In this document: piece by piece, positions 1-9,140 of the stretch
Position numbering within the stretch: the stretch's first letter is position 1
How the letters are laid out: every line of letters begins with the position of its first letter
The notes under the pieces: model-generated
Seen by the model: the letters and a program-made list of their open reading frames with translations, nothing else
Databases searched by the model: none
Told to the model about the DNA's origin: nothing
Source: Planctomycetota bacterium
Lineage (GTDB): Bacteria > Planctomycetota > Phycisphaerae > Phycisphaerales > UBA1924
Direction: 5' to 3'
DNA: 64,000 nucleotides
Assembly (NCBI GenBank): GCA_030950285.1
Contig: JAUZRR010000012.1
Location: 1 to 64,000, forward strand
Position numbers and translations under genes: made by a program

Positions 1-1546
1 TCTCGGCATAGAGCCGATGGACACGGATCCCGGCTTTCACGAAGGGGGCGCAGCGCGTGTGCATCGCGTCTTCGTGCAGCCACGAGCTGATGACGATGTC
101 CGTTGCGCCAACGAGACCGATTTCCTCGGGCAAAAGGATCGGCCTGCCCCAGAGTTCGCCGGCCTGCCTGGTGCGGTCGTCGTCAAGAAACGCGACGATC
201 TCGGCTGGTGCGTGCTGGAAGGTCTCGCGCAGTTCGAGCGTGTGCCGACCTGTGCCGAAGACCACGACCCTGCGACCGGCAAGCGCCGCCAGCACCCCGG
301 CCATCCGTGCTGCTGCGTCTGTGGGGACGGTCCCCGACCCGCCGCCGCCAGCTCCTGTAAACGCGGCCAGGGCGTGCCTCGGCCATGACCGCGCCGGCTG
401 CTGCGCCACACGGTCAATCACCGAGGCGTACCGCTTTGCACAAAGCTCAGCACTGAACCGATCGCACATGCGCGACCAGCCCGCGACCCGCATCGCGTGG
501 AGCCTGTCGTCGCCGAGGCGCACGGCGCGCAGCACGGCCTCTGCCATGCTCGTCCCGGCCTCTGCTTCCGAAGCCTCGGGCCCGGCGCTGGCGAGCACGC
601 CGGTCACGCTGTCGGTCACAAGCTGGGCGGTTCCCGATTCGCTCGGCGTGAGCACCGGGACGCAGCCGCGGGCCAGCGCTTCGAGCAGCGCGACACTCAA
701 CCCCTCGTAGCGCGAGGGCAGCACAAACAGGTCAGCCGCCTCAAGCGCCGCGACGACCCCGGCCGGGGGGGTCGGGCCGAAGCGCCGTGCTGCGGGACGT
801 CGCGCGCACATCGCGTCAACATCCCCTGCTGCGGGTCCATCGCCGAGCATCGCCAGCTCAAACCGAACCCCCCACTGCTGCAACCGATCGGCCATGACCG
901 CCATCGCGCCGATGCGTTTCTGTTCGTGGTCCATGCGCCCGGCATAGAGCAGCCGCACGGGTCGGCCCGCCAGCGGCTCGCGCCGGAGCGCGCCGGCCGG
1001 CACCTCGACGCCGTAGGGAATACCAAAGACATCCGGCCCGCGCGTCGGCACCATGCCGCCGAGCCTCGTCGTGATCCGCGCACTCACACCCACAAACGCG
1101 CTGAGCATCGGTGCGTAATGCGCGCACACCGCGTCGTTGTAGCGGATGTCGGAATGATGCACCGCGACGACGCGGACCAGCCCCGGCTTCTCGCGCAGGA
1201 GGGCCGCGAAAACGCCGTAGGCATCGCCGAGCAGGTTGGGGCTGCACACCACCGGGAGCCCGGGGGCCCTTGCCGCCAGCACCCCCAGCGCAAGCCGATA
1301 GACCGGCAGGAACGGCGACAGGTCGCCCTCGCACCTGTCCATCGGCACGAGCCCGCCGGCGTCGAACAGCTCAACCCGGGGGTCGAGCCGGAAATCAACC
1401 GGCTGCTGCCCTTCCGGTTCGTCGTGGACGATCAGCCCGACCGCGCGGCCTTTGGGCGCAAGGGCGTTGACCAGCCGCACCGCCCACGCGGTCACGCCGC
1501 TGGCGTTGAAACCGTGGGGGAGTGAGATGAGCAGTGGTGCGTTCAT
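1..1546 (-). CDS. GT4 glycosyltransferase with C-terminal Rossmann-like domain (C-terminus off window)
   Basis: The reading frame starts with ATG at 1546 and stays open to the left edge, so 515 residues are visible and the C-terminus is missing. The N-terminus (LISLPHGFNASGVTAW) and the GT-B acceptor part lead to a donor-binding half with YAGRMDHEQKRI and, near residue 272, FVLPSRYEGLSVALLEAL, the E-x7-E motif of retaining GT4 enzymes. After about residue 420 follows a separate nucleotide-binding-like domain starting RRVVVFGTGRHT with DDD in the second strand. Such domains also end other glycosyltransferases here. The start overlaps the stop of the upstream gene by ATGA, so the two are translationally coupled. 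Donor and acceptor sugars cannot be inferred; a cytoplasmic role in surface glycan or glycoprotein assembly is likely. Confidence 0.85.
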   Translation of the reverse strand, partial: MNAPLLISLPHGFNASGVTAWAVRLVNALAPKGRAVGLIVHDEPEGQQPVDFRLDPRVELFDAGGLVPMDRCEGDLSPFLPVYRLALGVLAARAPGLPVVCSPNLLGDAYGVFAALLREKPGLVRVVAVHHSDIRYNDAVCAHYAPMLSAFVGVSARITTRLGGMVPTRGPDVFGIPYGVEVPAGALRREPLAGRPVRLLYAGRMDHEQKRIGAMAVMADRLQQWGVRFELAMLGDGPAAGDVDAMCARRPAARRFGPTPPAGVVAALEAADLFVLPSRYEGLSVALLEALARGCVPVLTPSESGTAQLVTDSVTGVLASAGPEASEAEAGTSMAEAVLRAVRLGDDRLHAMRVAGWSRMCDRFSAELCAKRYASVIDRVAQQPARSWPRHALAAFTGAGGGGSGTVPTDAAARMAGVLAALAGRRVVVFGTGRHTLELRETFQHAPAEIVAFLDDDRTRQAGELWGRPILLPEEIGLVGATDIVISSWLHEDAMHTRCAPFVKAGIRVHRLYAE

Positions 1547-3540
1547 GACTGGTACGCCGCGTCACCAAGGAGCAAACGAAGATACTGCCGCGCGGCATCG
1601 GCCATCGTCGGCGGGCTGAGCTGAGCACGGTACACGTTCAAGTGCTCCCGCACCCGTTCAAGGGTTGCCAGCAGCTGCGCCGGGGTGCCAAAACCGAGCC
1701 CGCCGTAGTGTACAACCTCGGGATGCCCTCCTGATCGCAGATACACCGCGGGGAGCCCGCAGGCCTGCGCCTCGACCAGCGCGTTCGAGCACGGATCGTC
1801 GCGACTCACAGCAAGATAGACGTGGTGATCGCGGTAGAGCGCAGCCATCGCTTCGGGGGGCTGGGCGTCGATGACCCTCCACCGCTGCAACGCCGCGCTG
1901 GTACGCCCGACAAGGGTGAACTCGAACCGCTCGTGATCGGCGTGGCGATCGAGCCACTCGTAGACCGCTGCTGCACGCTCGGGGTTCTCGCCCCTCGACG
2001 ACGCAATCACCCGGAGCCGCTCGGCGTCGCGCGGCACGGGCAAGAGATGGTCCGGCTGCGCAAACACCACCGGATCGGCCGCGTTGTGCACGATCACCGG
2101 GCGGACCGGTGCGTGCCCGGCCTCGGCCAACGCCCCGAGTGCAAACGCCGACGGGACGACCGTCGCGTGGGCGTAGCGACGGTTGAGATCAAGGCACACG
2201 CGATCGAGGCGAAGCGCATCGGGCGCAGGCCGCAGGAGAGCCGTCGGCCCGCCGATCCGCTGCACCACACGCGGATGCCGCGCGGCCTGCTCCTGCATCA
2301 CCCGCTCAAACAGTTCGACATCGAACCGGCAGCCGTCGAGCAGGTGCGCGGTCGCGGGCTCACCTGCCCCATCGCTCGTGACCTCGATCCCCTCCCGCTC
2401 ACACGCGGCCTTGAGCGCGCCCATGAACCGGTCGTCCCCACCCCAGAACGAGACCCGGCGCGGACGCTGGCGGAGGGAAGGGGCAGCCCTGGCTTGCGGA
2501 CGCGGCTGCGCGCCGGGCGCGAGGGCTTCGGCATACGCGGCGCGCCACCGCGGCGTGTTCGCAGCAACCGTGTGCCGGGCGCGGACCAACTCCTGCACCG
2601 CGGGCACAAATCGCCGCATCACCCCCGACTCGATATCTCGCTCGATCCGATCGGCCGCGTCCACCGTGTCTGCAAACAGGCACTCGGCGGGGAGAAGGTC
2701 CGGCACGATGCCCACCGGCGTCGAGAGCTGCGGCACGCCCCGGGCCGCAGCCTCGAGCACGCCGCGCGGGCCGCCCTCGTGCCGCGAGCAGCACAGGTGC
2801 AGGTGCCCGGCCTGATAGAGGTGCGCCAGCTGCTGCGCGGGAAGGATGTTGTGCGGATAGTCGTCGCCTTCGACGATTTCGCCCGCAAAGACCCAGGGCA
2901 CGCCGAGCACATCCAGACGCCTGCGCAACCAGTGCCGTCGCGGCCCGGCGAGCAACGCGACCACCGGCAACCCGCGGCGTCGGCACAGCCCGAGCACCTC
3001 GGCAAAGACATCAGGCCCTTTCACGCACTTGGGCTCGACGCGGCAGGCTGCGAGGCCGTCGCCGATCGTGTCGCGGTAGAAGTTGACCACGACATAGGAC
3101 TCTGTTGGAAGCGATCCGATCGCGCGTTTGACAATCTCCCCCGCTGGTGCAGACCGCGGCGCAAAGCACGCGTCATCTACCGCGTAAGGCACAAACGAGC
3201 ACGGCACCGCCAGGTGATGCAAGAACTTGTACGCAGAACGCGATTGTGCGATCCAATGGTCCACACGCTGCATCGCGCTGGCAAAGCCCGGCATCCCCAG
3301 CCGTTGCTGCGGATCCCCTTCAACGTGGCAGATCACCCGCTTGCCGAGCACCGCCTCGGGGGGCAGCTCCATCAAGGGCTCCCACCACACCGCGTGGACC
3401 ACGTCGGCGCTCGCAACATCGTCGACAATCTCGACCGGATCGTTGCCCGCCTTGAGCGACGCGATGGTCAGCCGCCGGTCCTCGTCGATCGCCCAGCCGG
3501 ACCCGTCGCCCTTGACGACATACACCCGGGTGGGCGTCAT
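1543..3540 (-). CDS. Tandem double-domain GT4-type glycosyltransferase
   Basis: The 665-residue protein carries two consecutive GT-B type donor-binding halves. The first has a GT4 signature near residue 250 (SRHEGGPRGVLEAAARG). The second, near residue 577, reads AVSRDDPCSNALVEAQACG, in which the first acidic residue of the usual E-x7-E is replaced by an Asp-rich segment while the second Glu is kept. The first half is preceded by about 100 residues resembling a GT-B N-domain; the second has its own short N-part from about 355. The protein may add two sugars in sequence, or one half may be a non-catalytic binding domain. It is followed by the next GT4 with an ATGA overlap and preceded by 142 bp without a gene. 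Start chosen at the first ATG (MTPTRVYVVKGDG). Confidence 0.8.
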   Translation of the reverse strand: MTPTRVYVVKGDGSGWAIDEDRRLTIASLKAGNDPVEIVDDVASADVVHAVWWEPLMELPPEAVLGKRVICHVEGDPQQRLGMPGFASAMQRVDHWIAQSRSAYKFLHHLAVPCSFVPYAVDDACFAPRSAPAGEIVKRAIGSLPTESYVVVNFYRDTIGDGLAACRVEPKCVKGPDVFAEVLGLCRRRGLPVVALLAGPRRHWLRRRLDVLGVPWVFAGEIVEGDDYPHNILPAQQLAHLYQAGHLHLCCSRHEGGPRGVLEAAARGVPQLSTPVGIVPDLLPAECLFADTVDAADRIERDIESGVMRRFVPAVQELVRARHTVAANTPRWRAAYAEALAPGAQPRPQARAAPSLRQRPRRVSFWGGDDRFMGALKAACEREGIEVTSDGAGEPATAHLLDGCRFDVELFERVMQEQAARHPRVVQRIGGPTALLRPAPDALRLDRVCLDLNRRYAHATVVPSAFALGALAEAGHAPVRPVIVHNAADPVVFAQPDHLLPVPRDAERLRVIASSRGENPERAAAVYEWLDRHADHERFEFTLVGRTSAALQRWRVIDAQPPEAMAALYRDHHVYLAVSRDDPCSNALVEAQACGLPAVYLRSGGHPEVVHYGGLGFGTPAQLLATLERVREHLNVYRAQLSPPTMADAARQYLRLLLGDAAYQS

Positions 3541-3682
3541 GCCGACACTCCGAACCGTACAACTCGGCGCCGCGAAAGGGACATGATTGGGCTATCGGCC
3601 AAGATCGCAACGGGCCGCCAGACTTGGCACGCGGGCATCCGACCGCGAGGCACCGGGCAGAGAAGAGAATCGAACATGTTGC

Positions 3683-4807
3683 TCAGGCGGCGCGAGCCGA
3701 GCGCCGATCCACGGGCTGTGCATCTCGCCAGGGCGCGACCACCCGCCGTCCGACCCTTTGCCACCGTTCCAGCGCGTCGAGCATCGGTCCCGGGCTCAGC
3801 GTGCCCACGACCAGCACCTCCGCCGAATCGGGATCGGTGATCGAGACCCCGGCTTCGTGCACGATTTCTGCGAGCGCTCGCTCGACCGCCCAGGCGTTCT
3901 TGCCGCGCTCGACGATCGCAGCCGAGGCAAACGGACGCTCGCGCCACGCAAGATTGAGCGCCGCCCGCACGTGCCCAAATCCTGTAAACCGATCCCATGT
4001 GGCGCGGAGCAACGGGGTGCGCGGCTGCTGGTGCAGCGTCTGCCGCAGCTCGACGAGCCCGCGTGCGTACCCGGCGCGGGCGCGTTCTTTCTCCGCGATC
4101 TGGCGGTACCGACGCCGTTGCTCGCGGAGCATCTCCCGCCGCAACGGCAACGGCGCGTACCGCTGCATGACCCACCCGTTGTTGCGGACGAGGCGGGAGA
4201 GGATCTGGTCCATGTCGCGCCCGATGCTGATCTTGTGGTGCTCGACACAGAACGCCGGCTCGAACGCGACCGACCAGCCGTGGCTGAGAAACCGCGCGGC
4301 CAGGTCGTACTCCTCGACGTAGTAGCCGAACGAAGCGTCGTACCCGCCCGCAGCGACAAACGCCCCCCGACGGATCGCCACGCCGCAGCCGACGAAAACC
4401 TCGGGCAGCCCGCCCGATTCCCGACAGCCCAGCGCGGGCAGGTGGATATCGGCCATGACCGCCGCAACGGTGTCCGGCTGCGCGTCGAGCCGCTCGATGG
4501 TCGCTGCGAAAGGCTCGACCCTCTCGACCGGATGCGAATCGTCATCGAGCATGACGATCCATTCGGCATCGGCGCAAGCCGCATCGACCGCAGCATTCCG
4601 CGCTGCCGCCCCCGCGTTGCGCTCGAGCCGAACCACCCGGCAGGTGATGCCGTTGGGAAGAACTTCGGGCAGCGTGACCGGTTCGTCCGAGGCGTTGTCC
4701 GCAACGACAAGCTCGGCTGGTGTGTTGATCGTCAACCGGCCGAGGTGTTCGATCGTCTGACCAAGCCGCTCGGGGCGGTTGCGTGTGGGCATGACAAAGC
4801 AGATCAC
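3683..4807 (-). CDS. GT2 family glycosyltransferase
   Basis: The 374-residue protein begins MICFVMPTRNRPERL, the usual first strand of the GT-A fold of family 2. VVADNASDEP follows, and near residue 84 the metal-binding acidic cluster MLDDDSHP. Further on, GGYDASFGYYVEEYDLAARF fits the acceptor-binding part of rhamnosyl/galactosyl-transferase-like GT2 enzymes. The last 100 residues (SAEVLVVGTLSPG) look like a small Rossmann-type appendage rather than membrane helices, so a soluble cytoplasmic enzyme is likely. Its start overlaps the stop of the upstream kinase/nucleotidyltransferase gene by ATGA, suggesting joint expression for the same glycan. The sugar substrate is unknown. Confidence 0.85.
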   Translation of the reverse strand: MICFVMPTRNRPERLGQTIEHLGRLTINTPAELVVADNASDEPVTLPEVLPNGITCRVVRLERNAGAAARNAAVDAACADAEWIVMLDDDSHPVERVEPFAATIERLDAQPDTVAAVMADIHLPALGCRESGGLPEVFVGCGVAIRRGAFVAAGGYDASFGYYVEEYDLAARFLSHGWSVAFEPAFCVEHHKISIGRDMDQILSRLVRNNGWVMQRYAPLPLRREMLREQRRRYRQIAEKERARAGYARGLVELRQTLHQQPRTPLLRATWDRFTGFGHVRAALNLAWRERPFASAAIVERGKNAWAVERALAEIVHEAGVSITDPDSAEVLVVGTLSPGPMLDALERWQRVGRRVVAPWRDAQPVDRRSARAA

Positions 4808-6465
4808 GACGCCTGCCTTTCGCTGCGCGCCAGCGGTTTGATCTCTGCGCCGGCGTAGGCGATTCGTGCGCCGGCGAGCCGGAGCAGCGTTCGGCGGATC
4901 TCGGAAGGCTCGAGCGCAGGGTTGCCTATCCGCTGGCCGTGGGTCGCAGCAGCCGCAGCCGCGAGGATCGCAGCCGGCGTGACCGAAGCCCCCGCAGCCA
5001 TCGCAAGCGTCGCGGTGGTAATCAACGCATCACCACAGCCGAGCGGGTCGACCGCGTGGGAGCTCAGCGCCGGGACGTGCTCGCCACTGACCCGCGAGCG
5101 GAACGGATCGCTCCCGGCAGGATCAGGAGCCGCGTCGGGCTCGGGGATCGGTGCAAAGGCCACCAACCCCTCGGCACCCATCGTGATCAGCGCGGCTTTG
5201 GATTGTGTCTCATCAAGCAATCGGCACGCGACGTTCGGCAGCGCCTCGCCGAGCAGGCTGTACGCCTGCCGGGCTTCGTCTTCGCTCGGGCAGATCAGGT
5301 CCAGCCCGCGCATCGCCCGCAGCCCGTGGCGGCGGCCGCTGACATCGCCCGCGAGCACGCCCACGCGCGGCCTCAACAACGCGCAGAGACTCGACAGCAA
5401 TCCCGGACTGAACAACCCCAGCCCGAAGTCGGCGACGATCGCCGCGTCGGCACCCCCACCCCCCCCACCACCACCCGCGCCCACCGCGTCCGCGGTTGCC
5501 GCGAGCAACTCGTCAACGCCCGCGGTGTCGAGCACGAAGGGGTCAATCAGATCGACCTTCATGACCTTTTGCGACCCGACCAGGAAGCGCTGCTTCTCGG
5601 GAATCCGCGTGCCCCGGCGGATCGAGACCAGCTCGATCCCGTCGGCCGCGAGGCTCCGCGCCAGTTCAGTGGCCGACTCGGTCTCGGGCAGCACCGTCAC
5701 CAGCGTCGGGCGCGCGCCCAACGCCGCAGCATGGCGCGCGAGAATCGCAGCCCCGCCGTCGAACGAACGCCGCTCGACCGGGCGCAGGGTCATCACCGGG
5801 CTCTCGCTGGCAACGTCCGGCCGATCGCAGAACAGATAGGTATCCCGGATCACGTCGCCGACGATCACCACCCGCTTGCCCCGGATCGCAGCCAGGGTCT
5901 CGAGCAACCGGTCGGGCTGGGTGTCCTCGCGCTCGAGCAGCTGCCCGAGCCGATGGTGGAACGGATCGACCGACGATTCCATCGCTTCGATCAGCGCCGT
6001 CGAGCTGAAGATCACGTCACCCGAGCTGAAGACCACCCGCCCCCCGGCCCGCTCGACCGCGTCGCGCTCGGCCTGAAACCTCGGGTCGGCGTTGAACTCG
6101 TACTCACGACCCTTGACATAGACATCCGGCTGGACCTCGGCGAGCAGCCCGGCAGCCGTCGGGCGGGGCTCGACATACACCCAATCCACACAGTCAAGCT
6201 CGGCGAGATTCTCCGCCCGCAGCTCCTGAGGGATCAACGGCCGCCCCTCGCCCTTGGTGATCCCCGCGTCGCCCGAGATCGAAACCAACAGCACATCACC
6301 CAGCGATCGGGCAAACTTGAGGTGCCGAATGTGCCCGGGATGCACAATATCAAAGCAGCCGTGGCAGTGGACCACCCGCCGGCCCGAAGCCCGAGCGGCG
6401 GCCCTTACTTTGAGCAAGTCGTTGCGTGACAGTGTTTTGCGCGATGTTTTTGCAGGTGAGGGCAC
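4804..6465 (-). CDS. Bifunctional nucleotidyltransferase / PfkB sugar kinase, HldE-like but in reversed domain order
   Basis: The 553-residue protein has an N-terminal cytidylyltransferase-like domain (about 25-150) with HCHGCFDIVHPGHIRHL, the HxGH-type nucleotide-binding motif of RfaE/HldE domain II. From about residue 178 to the end follows a PfkB/ribokinase-type kinase with GGAAILARHAAALGA and, near 473, DPLGCGDALI, the GxGD anion hole with its catalytic Asp. In E. coli HldE the kinase comes first and the nucleotidyltransferase second; here the order is the opposite. By family, the role would be making an ADP- or CDP-activated sugar such as a heptose for the neighbouring glycosyltransferases. 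A run of eight Gly (about residues 333-340) is encoded by a slippery C8/C5-rich tract. Start MPSPAKTSRK; the stop overlaps the next gene by ATGA. Confidence 0.8.
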   Translation of the reverse strand: MPSPAKTSRKTLSRNDLLKVRAAARASGRRVVHCHGCFDIVHPGHIRHLKFARSLGDVLLVSISGDAGITKGEGRPLIPQELRAENLAELDCVDWVYVEPRPTAAGLLAEVQPDVYVKGREYEFNADPRFQAERDAVERAGGRVVFSSGDVIFSSTALIEAMESSVDPFHHRLGQLLEREDTQPDRLLETLAAIRGKRVVIVGDVIRDTYLFCDRPDVASESPVMTLRPVERRSFDGGAAILARHAAALGARPTLVTVLPETESATELARSLAADGIELVSIRRGTRIPEKQRFLVGSQKVMKVDLIDPFVLDTAGVDELLAATADAVGAGGGGGGGGADAAIVADFGLGLFSPGLLSSLCALLRPRVGVLAGDVSGRRHGLRAMRGLDLICPSEDEARQAYSLLGEALPNVACRLLDETQSKAALITMGAEGLVAFAPIPEPDAAPDPAGSDPFRSRVSGEHVPALSSHAVDPLGCGDALITTATLAMAAGASVTPAAILAAAAAATHGQRIGNPALEPSEIRRTLLRLAGARIAYAGAEIKPLARSERQAS

Positions 6466-6662
6466 AGCGATCGCCTCCAGTGGCAGACCTTTCTATCGGA
6501 CGGATCGGCCCTGGACCTGCGCAGAACTCGCACTCGGAATCCTTACACTGGGCCCGAGCCGAGCTCGCACCCAAGATACCTACCCCTTGGCAGCCGCGGA
6601 TTGCTCCCCACGCGATCTGTTTCTGCGCACCGACGGGGGAATCGGCCGATATCTCTCATGAC
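6466..6662. promoter_or_regulatory. Divergent intergenic region between two arms of the glycan cluster
   Basis: This 197-bp gap separates the leftward HldE-like operon from the rightward CgeB-like operon and must hold both promoters. I see no clean sigma-70 hexamer pair. The rightward frame is open through the gap from an ATG at 6426, but that start would lie inside the divergent gene and the added residues look non-coding, so they were not included. Confidence 0.4.
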
Positions 6663-9140
6663 ATGCCCCTTCCATCGACACCCACACAATCCCCAGTTCC
6701 TACGTCTCCCGCAGCGGCACCAACGACCGTCACCCGGCTGGACCTGCTCGCGCTCGGCCGCTCGGGCAAACCGCGCGAGTTCCTGCCGATCGCGGTCCGC
6801 GCCCTCGAACAGGTGCCTGCGGACCTTGATCTCCGGTTTCTGCTCGCGGCCAACTGCGCCCAGCTCGGGCTGCGCACCATCGCCGCCGAGACACTCGACC
6901 GCCTGCCCGTAGCAGCCCAGGCCGATCCGAACGTCAAGGCTCTGGCGGCCGCTGTCGAAAATCTTCCCGACGACCGGGTGACCGCCGAGGATCGCCGGGC
7001 GTTTGCCGAGGCCAACCTCGCGGCGTTGCGCGCGCGGAAGCTGCCCGCCGCCGAGATTCTCGACGGGGTCTGGACCGACTGGCTCATGCGGCTGGGCACG
7101 CACGACTGTTTCCGCACGACCGACGGCAACCTTATCCGCAGGTCTGCGGCCGACGACCTGCCGGCGTGGACGCACTTTCTGACCGACAATCGTTCGATCG
7201 CGGTCCAGTTCTGCGAGCAGCGGCTGAGCGACGGCGGGTTTTTTCCGCCGCCCCTGACGATCGAGGGGCTCGACCCGCCGTGGCTGTTCGAGACCGCGTG
7301 GCGCACGCTGGGTCGCAACCGTGTCGGGTACGCCGCGCCGATCACGCTGTTGCAGGCCGACCCGCTAGCGTTTCTCGACGGACTCTCGGCGTGCGATCTC
7401 CGCGAGTTGCTCGGCGAGGGACGTGTCCGCGTGTTCGTCGGGGCCGACGCCTCTTCCCGTTGGCTCGAGGACGTCATGGGTCGCATGGAAGAGGCATCCC
7501 TGGGCAAGGCGATCGTGACGCCCGGCACGCGCAGCCGGATCTCTCCCGATGCCCAGGCTGTCACCAACCGCTGGTCGGCCGCCCAGGCCGAGGCGCTGCG
7601 CGAGGCGCAGAACCGGATCGCGGCGCTCTACGCCCCGCGCGATCGGGCGTGGTGGAAGCGCCGCTACGACGAAGCAACAACCGGCGGCCCGCCGCTGCGG
7701 GTACTCATCCCGACCTCGCGCTATTCGACGTACATCCGCCATGCCTCAGAAGACCTCGCCGAAGCGATGCGGGACCTCGGCTGCGACGCCCGGGTCGCGA
7801 TAGAAGCGCCCGACAGCCGCCCGACTTCGCTCGGGCAGCTGCGCTGGGCCGACCCGTTCGAACCCGATCTGATTGTGCTGGCCAACTACTTTCGGCATGA
7901 CGCGGGGCTTCCTTTCCCCGAGCAGGTGCCTTGGGTCTGCTGGCTGCAGGACGCGATGGAGCACCAGTTTGCCGAGCGCGAGTTCAACGATCTGGACTTT
8001 ATCGTCGGGCACCTGCACCGCGAGATTCGCACCCGCGAGGGCTTTCCGCGTGACCGGGCGATGCCTTTCCCGGTTGTCGCCAGCGCGCGCAAGTTTCACC
8101 CGGCACCGGCGAGCGGCGCGCTGCTCGAACGCTTCGCGTGCGAGGTCGCGTATGTCTCGCACCAGAGCGAAACGCCCGAAGCGTTTCACACCCGGTGCCT
8201 GACCGAAGAGCGCAACGCCAGGCACGCCGGGCTGCTCGCCGAACTCCGCCCGCTGATCGAGAGAGAGGCAGCCCAGCCGCTGGGGACCTCGCTGCACAAC
8301 CGGCTGCGCGCGCTCGCCGGGGACGCGGCAGCCGCAACTCCGGACGGGACCGACGGGCTTGCTGAGTATGTGTTCCGGTACTACGCGCTGCCGATGGCCG
8401 ATCGGGTGCTGCGGCAACAAACGCTCGGTTGGGCTGCGGATATCTGTGACCGCCGCGGGTGGCGGCTTCGGGTCTTCGGGCGCGGGTGGGAGGACCATCC
8501 GCGGTTTGCGCCGAATGCCTTCGGCGAGATCGAGCACGGCGAGGACCTCCGCGCGTGCTACCAGGCTGCGACGATCCACCTGCACACCTCGGTCAACACG
8601 CTCGTCCACCAGCGGGTGATGGAGTGCGCGATGTCCGGCGGGCTGCCGGTCGGAAGGCTGACGATGGACGTGGTGGACGAAGCCCTCGGCGCTGCCCAGC
8701 GCGAGGCGGTGCTGCATCACACCCCCTGCAACACCGACCCGGCATCCGGCGACAGGTTCTACCACATTGCGGAATGCCCGGCGCTGGCACACAACGTACT
8801 GCTCCGCGAGTGGCTCGGGCTGAAATCGCCCGGCACACAACGGGTCACTGCGGCGCAGTATGTTTCGTTCCGGCGGCCCGATCACCCGCTGGTCGGCGGG
8901 ATGCACGCGGCGTGGCTTTTCGGCGATCTGCGCGAGCTGACCGTGCGCACAGAAGAGGACCTCGAACGGATCATCGAACGGGCGGTCGAAGACCCGGCGT
9001 GGCGAGAGGCGCAGTCGGCGGGCATCGCGGCGCGGGTGCGCGAGCGCTGCTCGACCGAGGCGTTTGCTGCGCGCCTAATCGAACTGGTGCGCAAGTCGCT
9101 GGAGGCCTCGCACGCCGTGCCGGAGATCGCTCGGGCATGA
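6663..9140 (+). CDS. CgeB-like glycosyltransferase (large)
   Basis: From the ATG at 6663 the product has 825 residues (MPLPSTPTQSPVP...). The first 330 residues are helical with tetratricopeptide-like spacing (FLLAANCAQLGLRTIAAETL), possibly a protein-interaction part. From about residue 346 a GT-B enzyme begins (VLIPTSRYSTYIRHASEDL), followed by PWVCWLQDAMEHQFAE. The C-terminal half, near residue 605, has FGRGWEDHPRFAPNAFGEI and then LRACYQAATIHLHTSVNTLVHQRVMECAMSGG, the pattern of the Glyco_trans_1_2/CgeB family. The motif VMECAMSGG supplies the donor-site Glu. The next gene begins inside the stop codon (ATGA), so the methyltransferase is probably coupled. A longer reading from 6426 is possible but would overlap the divergent gene. 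Confidence 0.8.
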   Translation: MPLPSTPTQSPVPTSPAAAPTTVTRLDLLALGRSGKPREFLPIAVRALEQVPADLDLRFLLAANCAQLGLRTIAAETLDRLPVAAQADPNVKALAAAVENLPDDRVTAEDRRAFAEANLAALRARKLPAAEILDGVWTDWLMRLGTHDCFRTTDGNLIRRSAADDLPAWTHFLTDNRSIAVQFCEQRLSDGGFFPPPLTIEGLDPPWLFETAWRTLGRNRVGYAAPITLLQADPLAFLDGLSACDLRELLGEGRVRVFVGADASSRWLEDVMGRMEEASLGKAIVTPGTRSRISPDAQAVTNRWSAAQAEALREAQNRIAALYAPRDRAWWKRRYDEATTGGPPLRVLIPTSRYSTYIRHASEDLAEAMRDLGCDARVAIEAPDSRPTSLGQLRWADPFEPDLIVLANYFRHDAGLPFPEQVPWVCWLQDAMEHQFAEREFNDLDFIVGHLHREIRTREGFPRDRAMPFPVVASARKFHPAPASGALLERFACEVAYVSHQSETPEAFHTRCLTEERNARHAGLLAELRPLIEREAAQPLGTSLHNRLRALAGDAAAATPDGTDGLAEYVFRYYALPMADRVLRQQTLGWAADICDRRGWRLRVFGRGWEDHPRFAPNAFGEIEHGEDLRACYQAATIHLHTSVNTLVHQRVMECAMSGGLPVGRLTMDVVDEALGAAQREAVLHHTPCNTDPASGDRFYHIAECPALAHNVLLREWLGLKSPGTQRVTAAQYVSFRRPDHPLVGGMHAAWLFGDLRELTVRTEEDLERIIERAVEDPAWREAQSAGIAARVRERCSTEAFAARLIELVRKSLEASHAVPEIARA

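Noticed and set aside
6426-6662. N-terminal extension of the CgeB-like glycosyltransferase to ATG 6426
   Set aside because: It overlaps the divergent gene's start, contains residues without coding character, and the ATG at 6663 gives a normal start.
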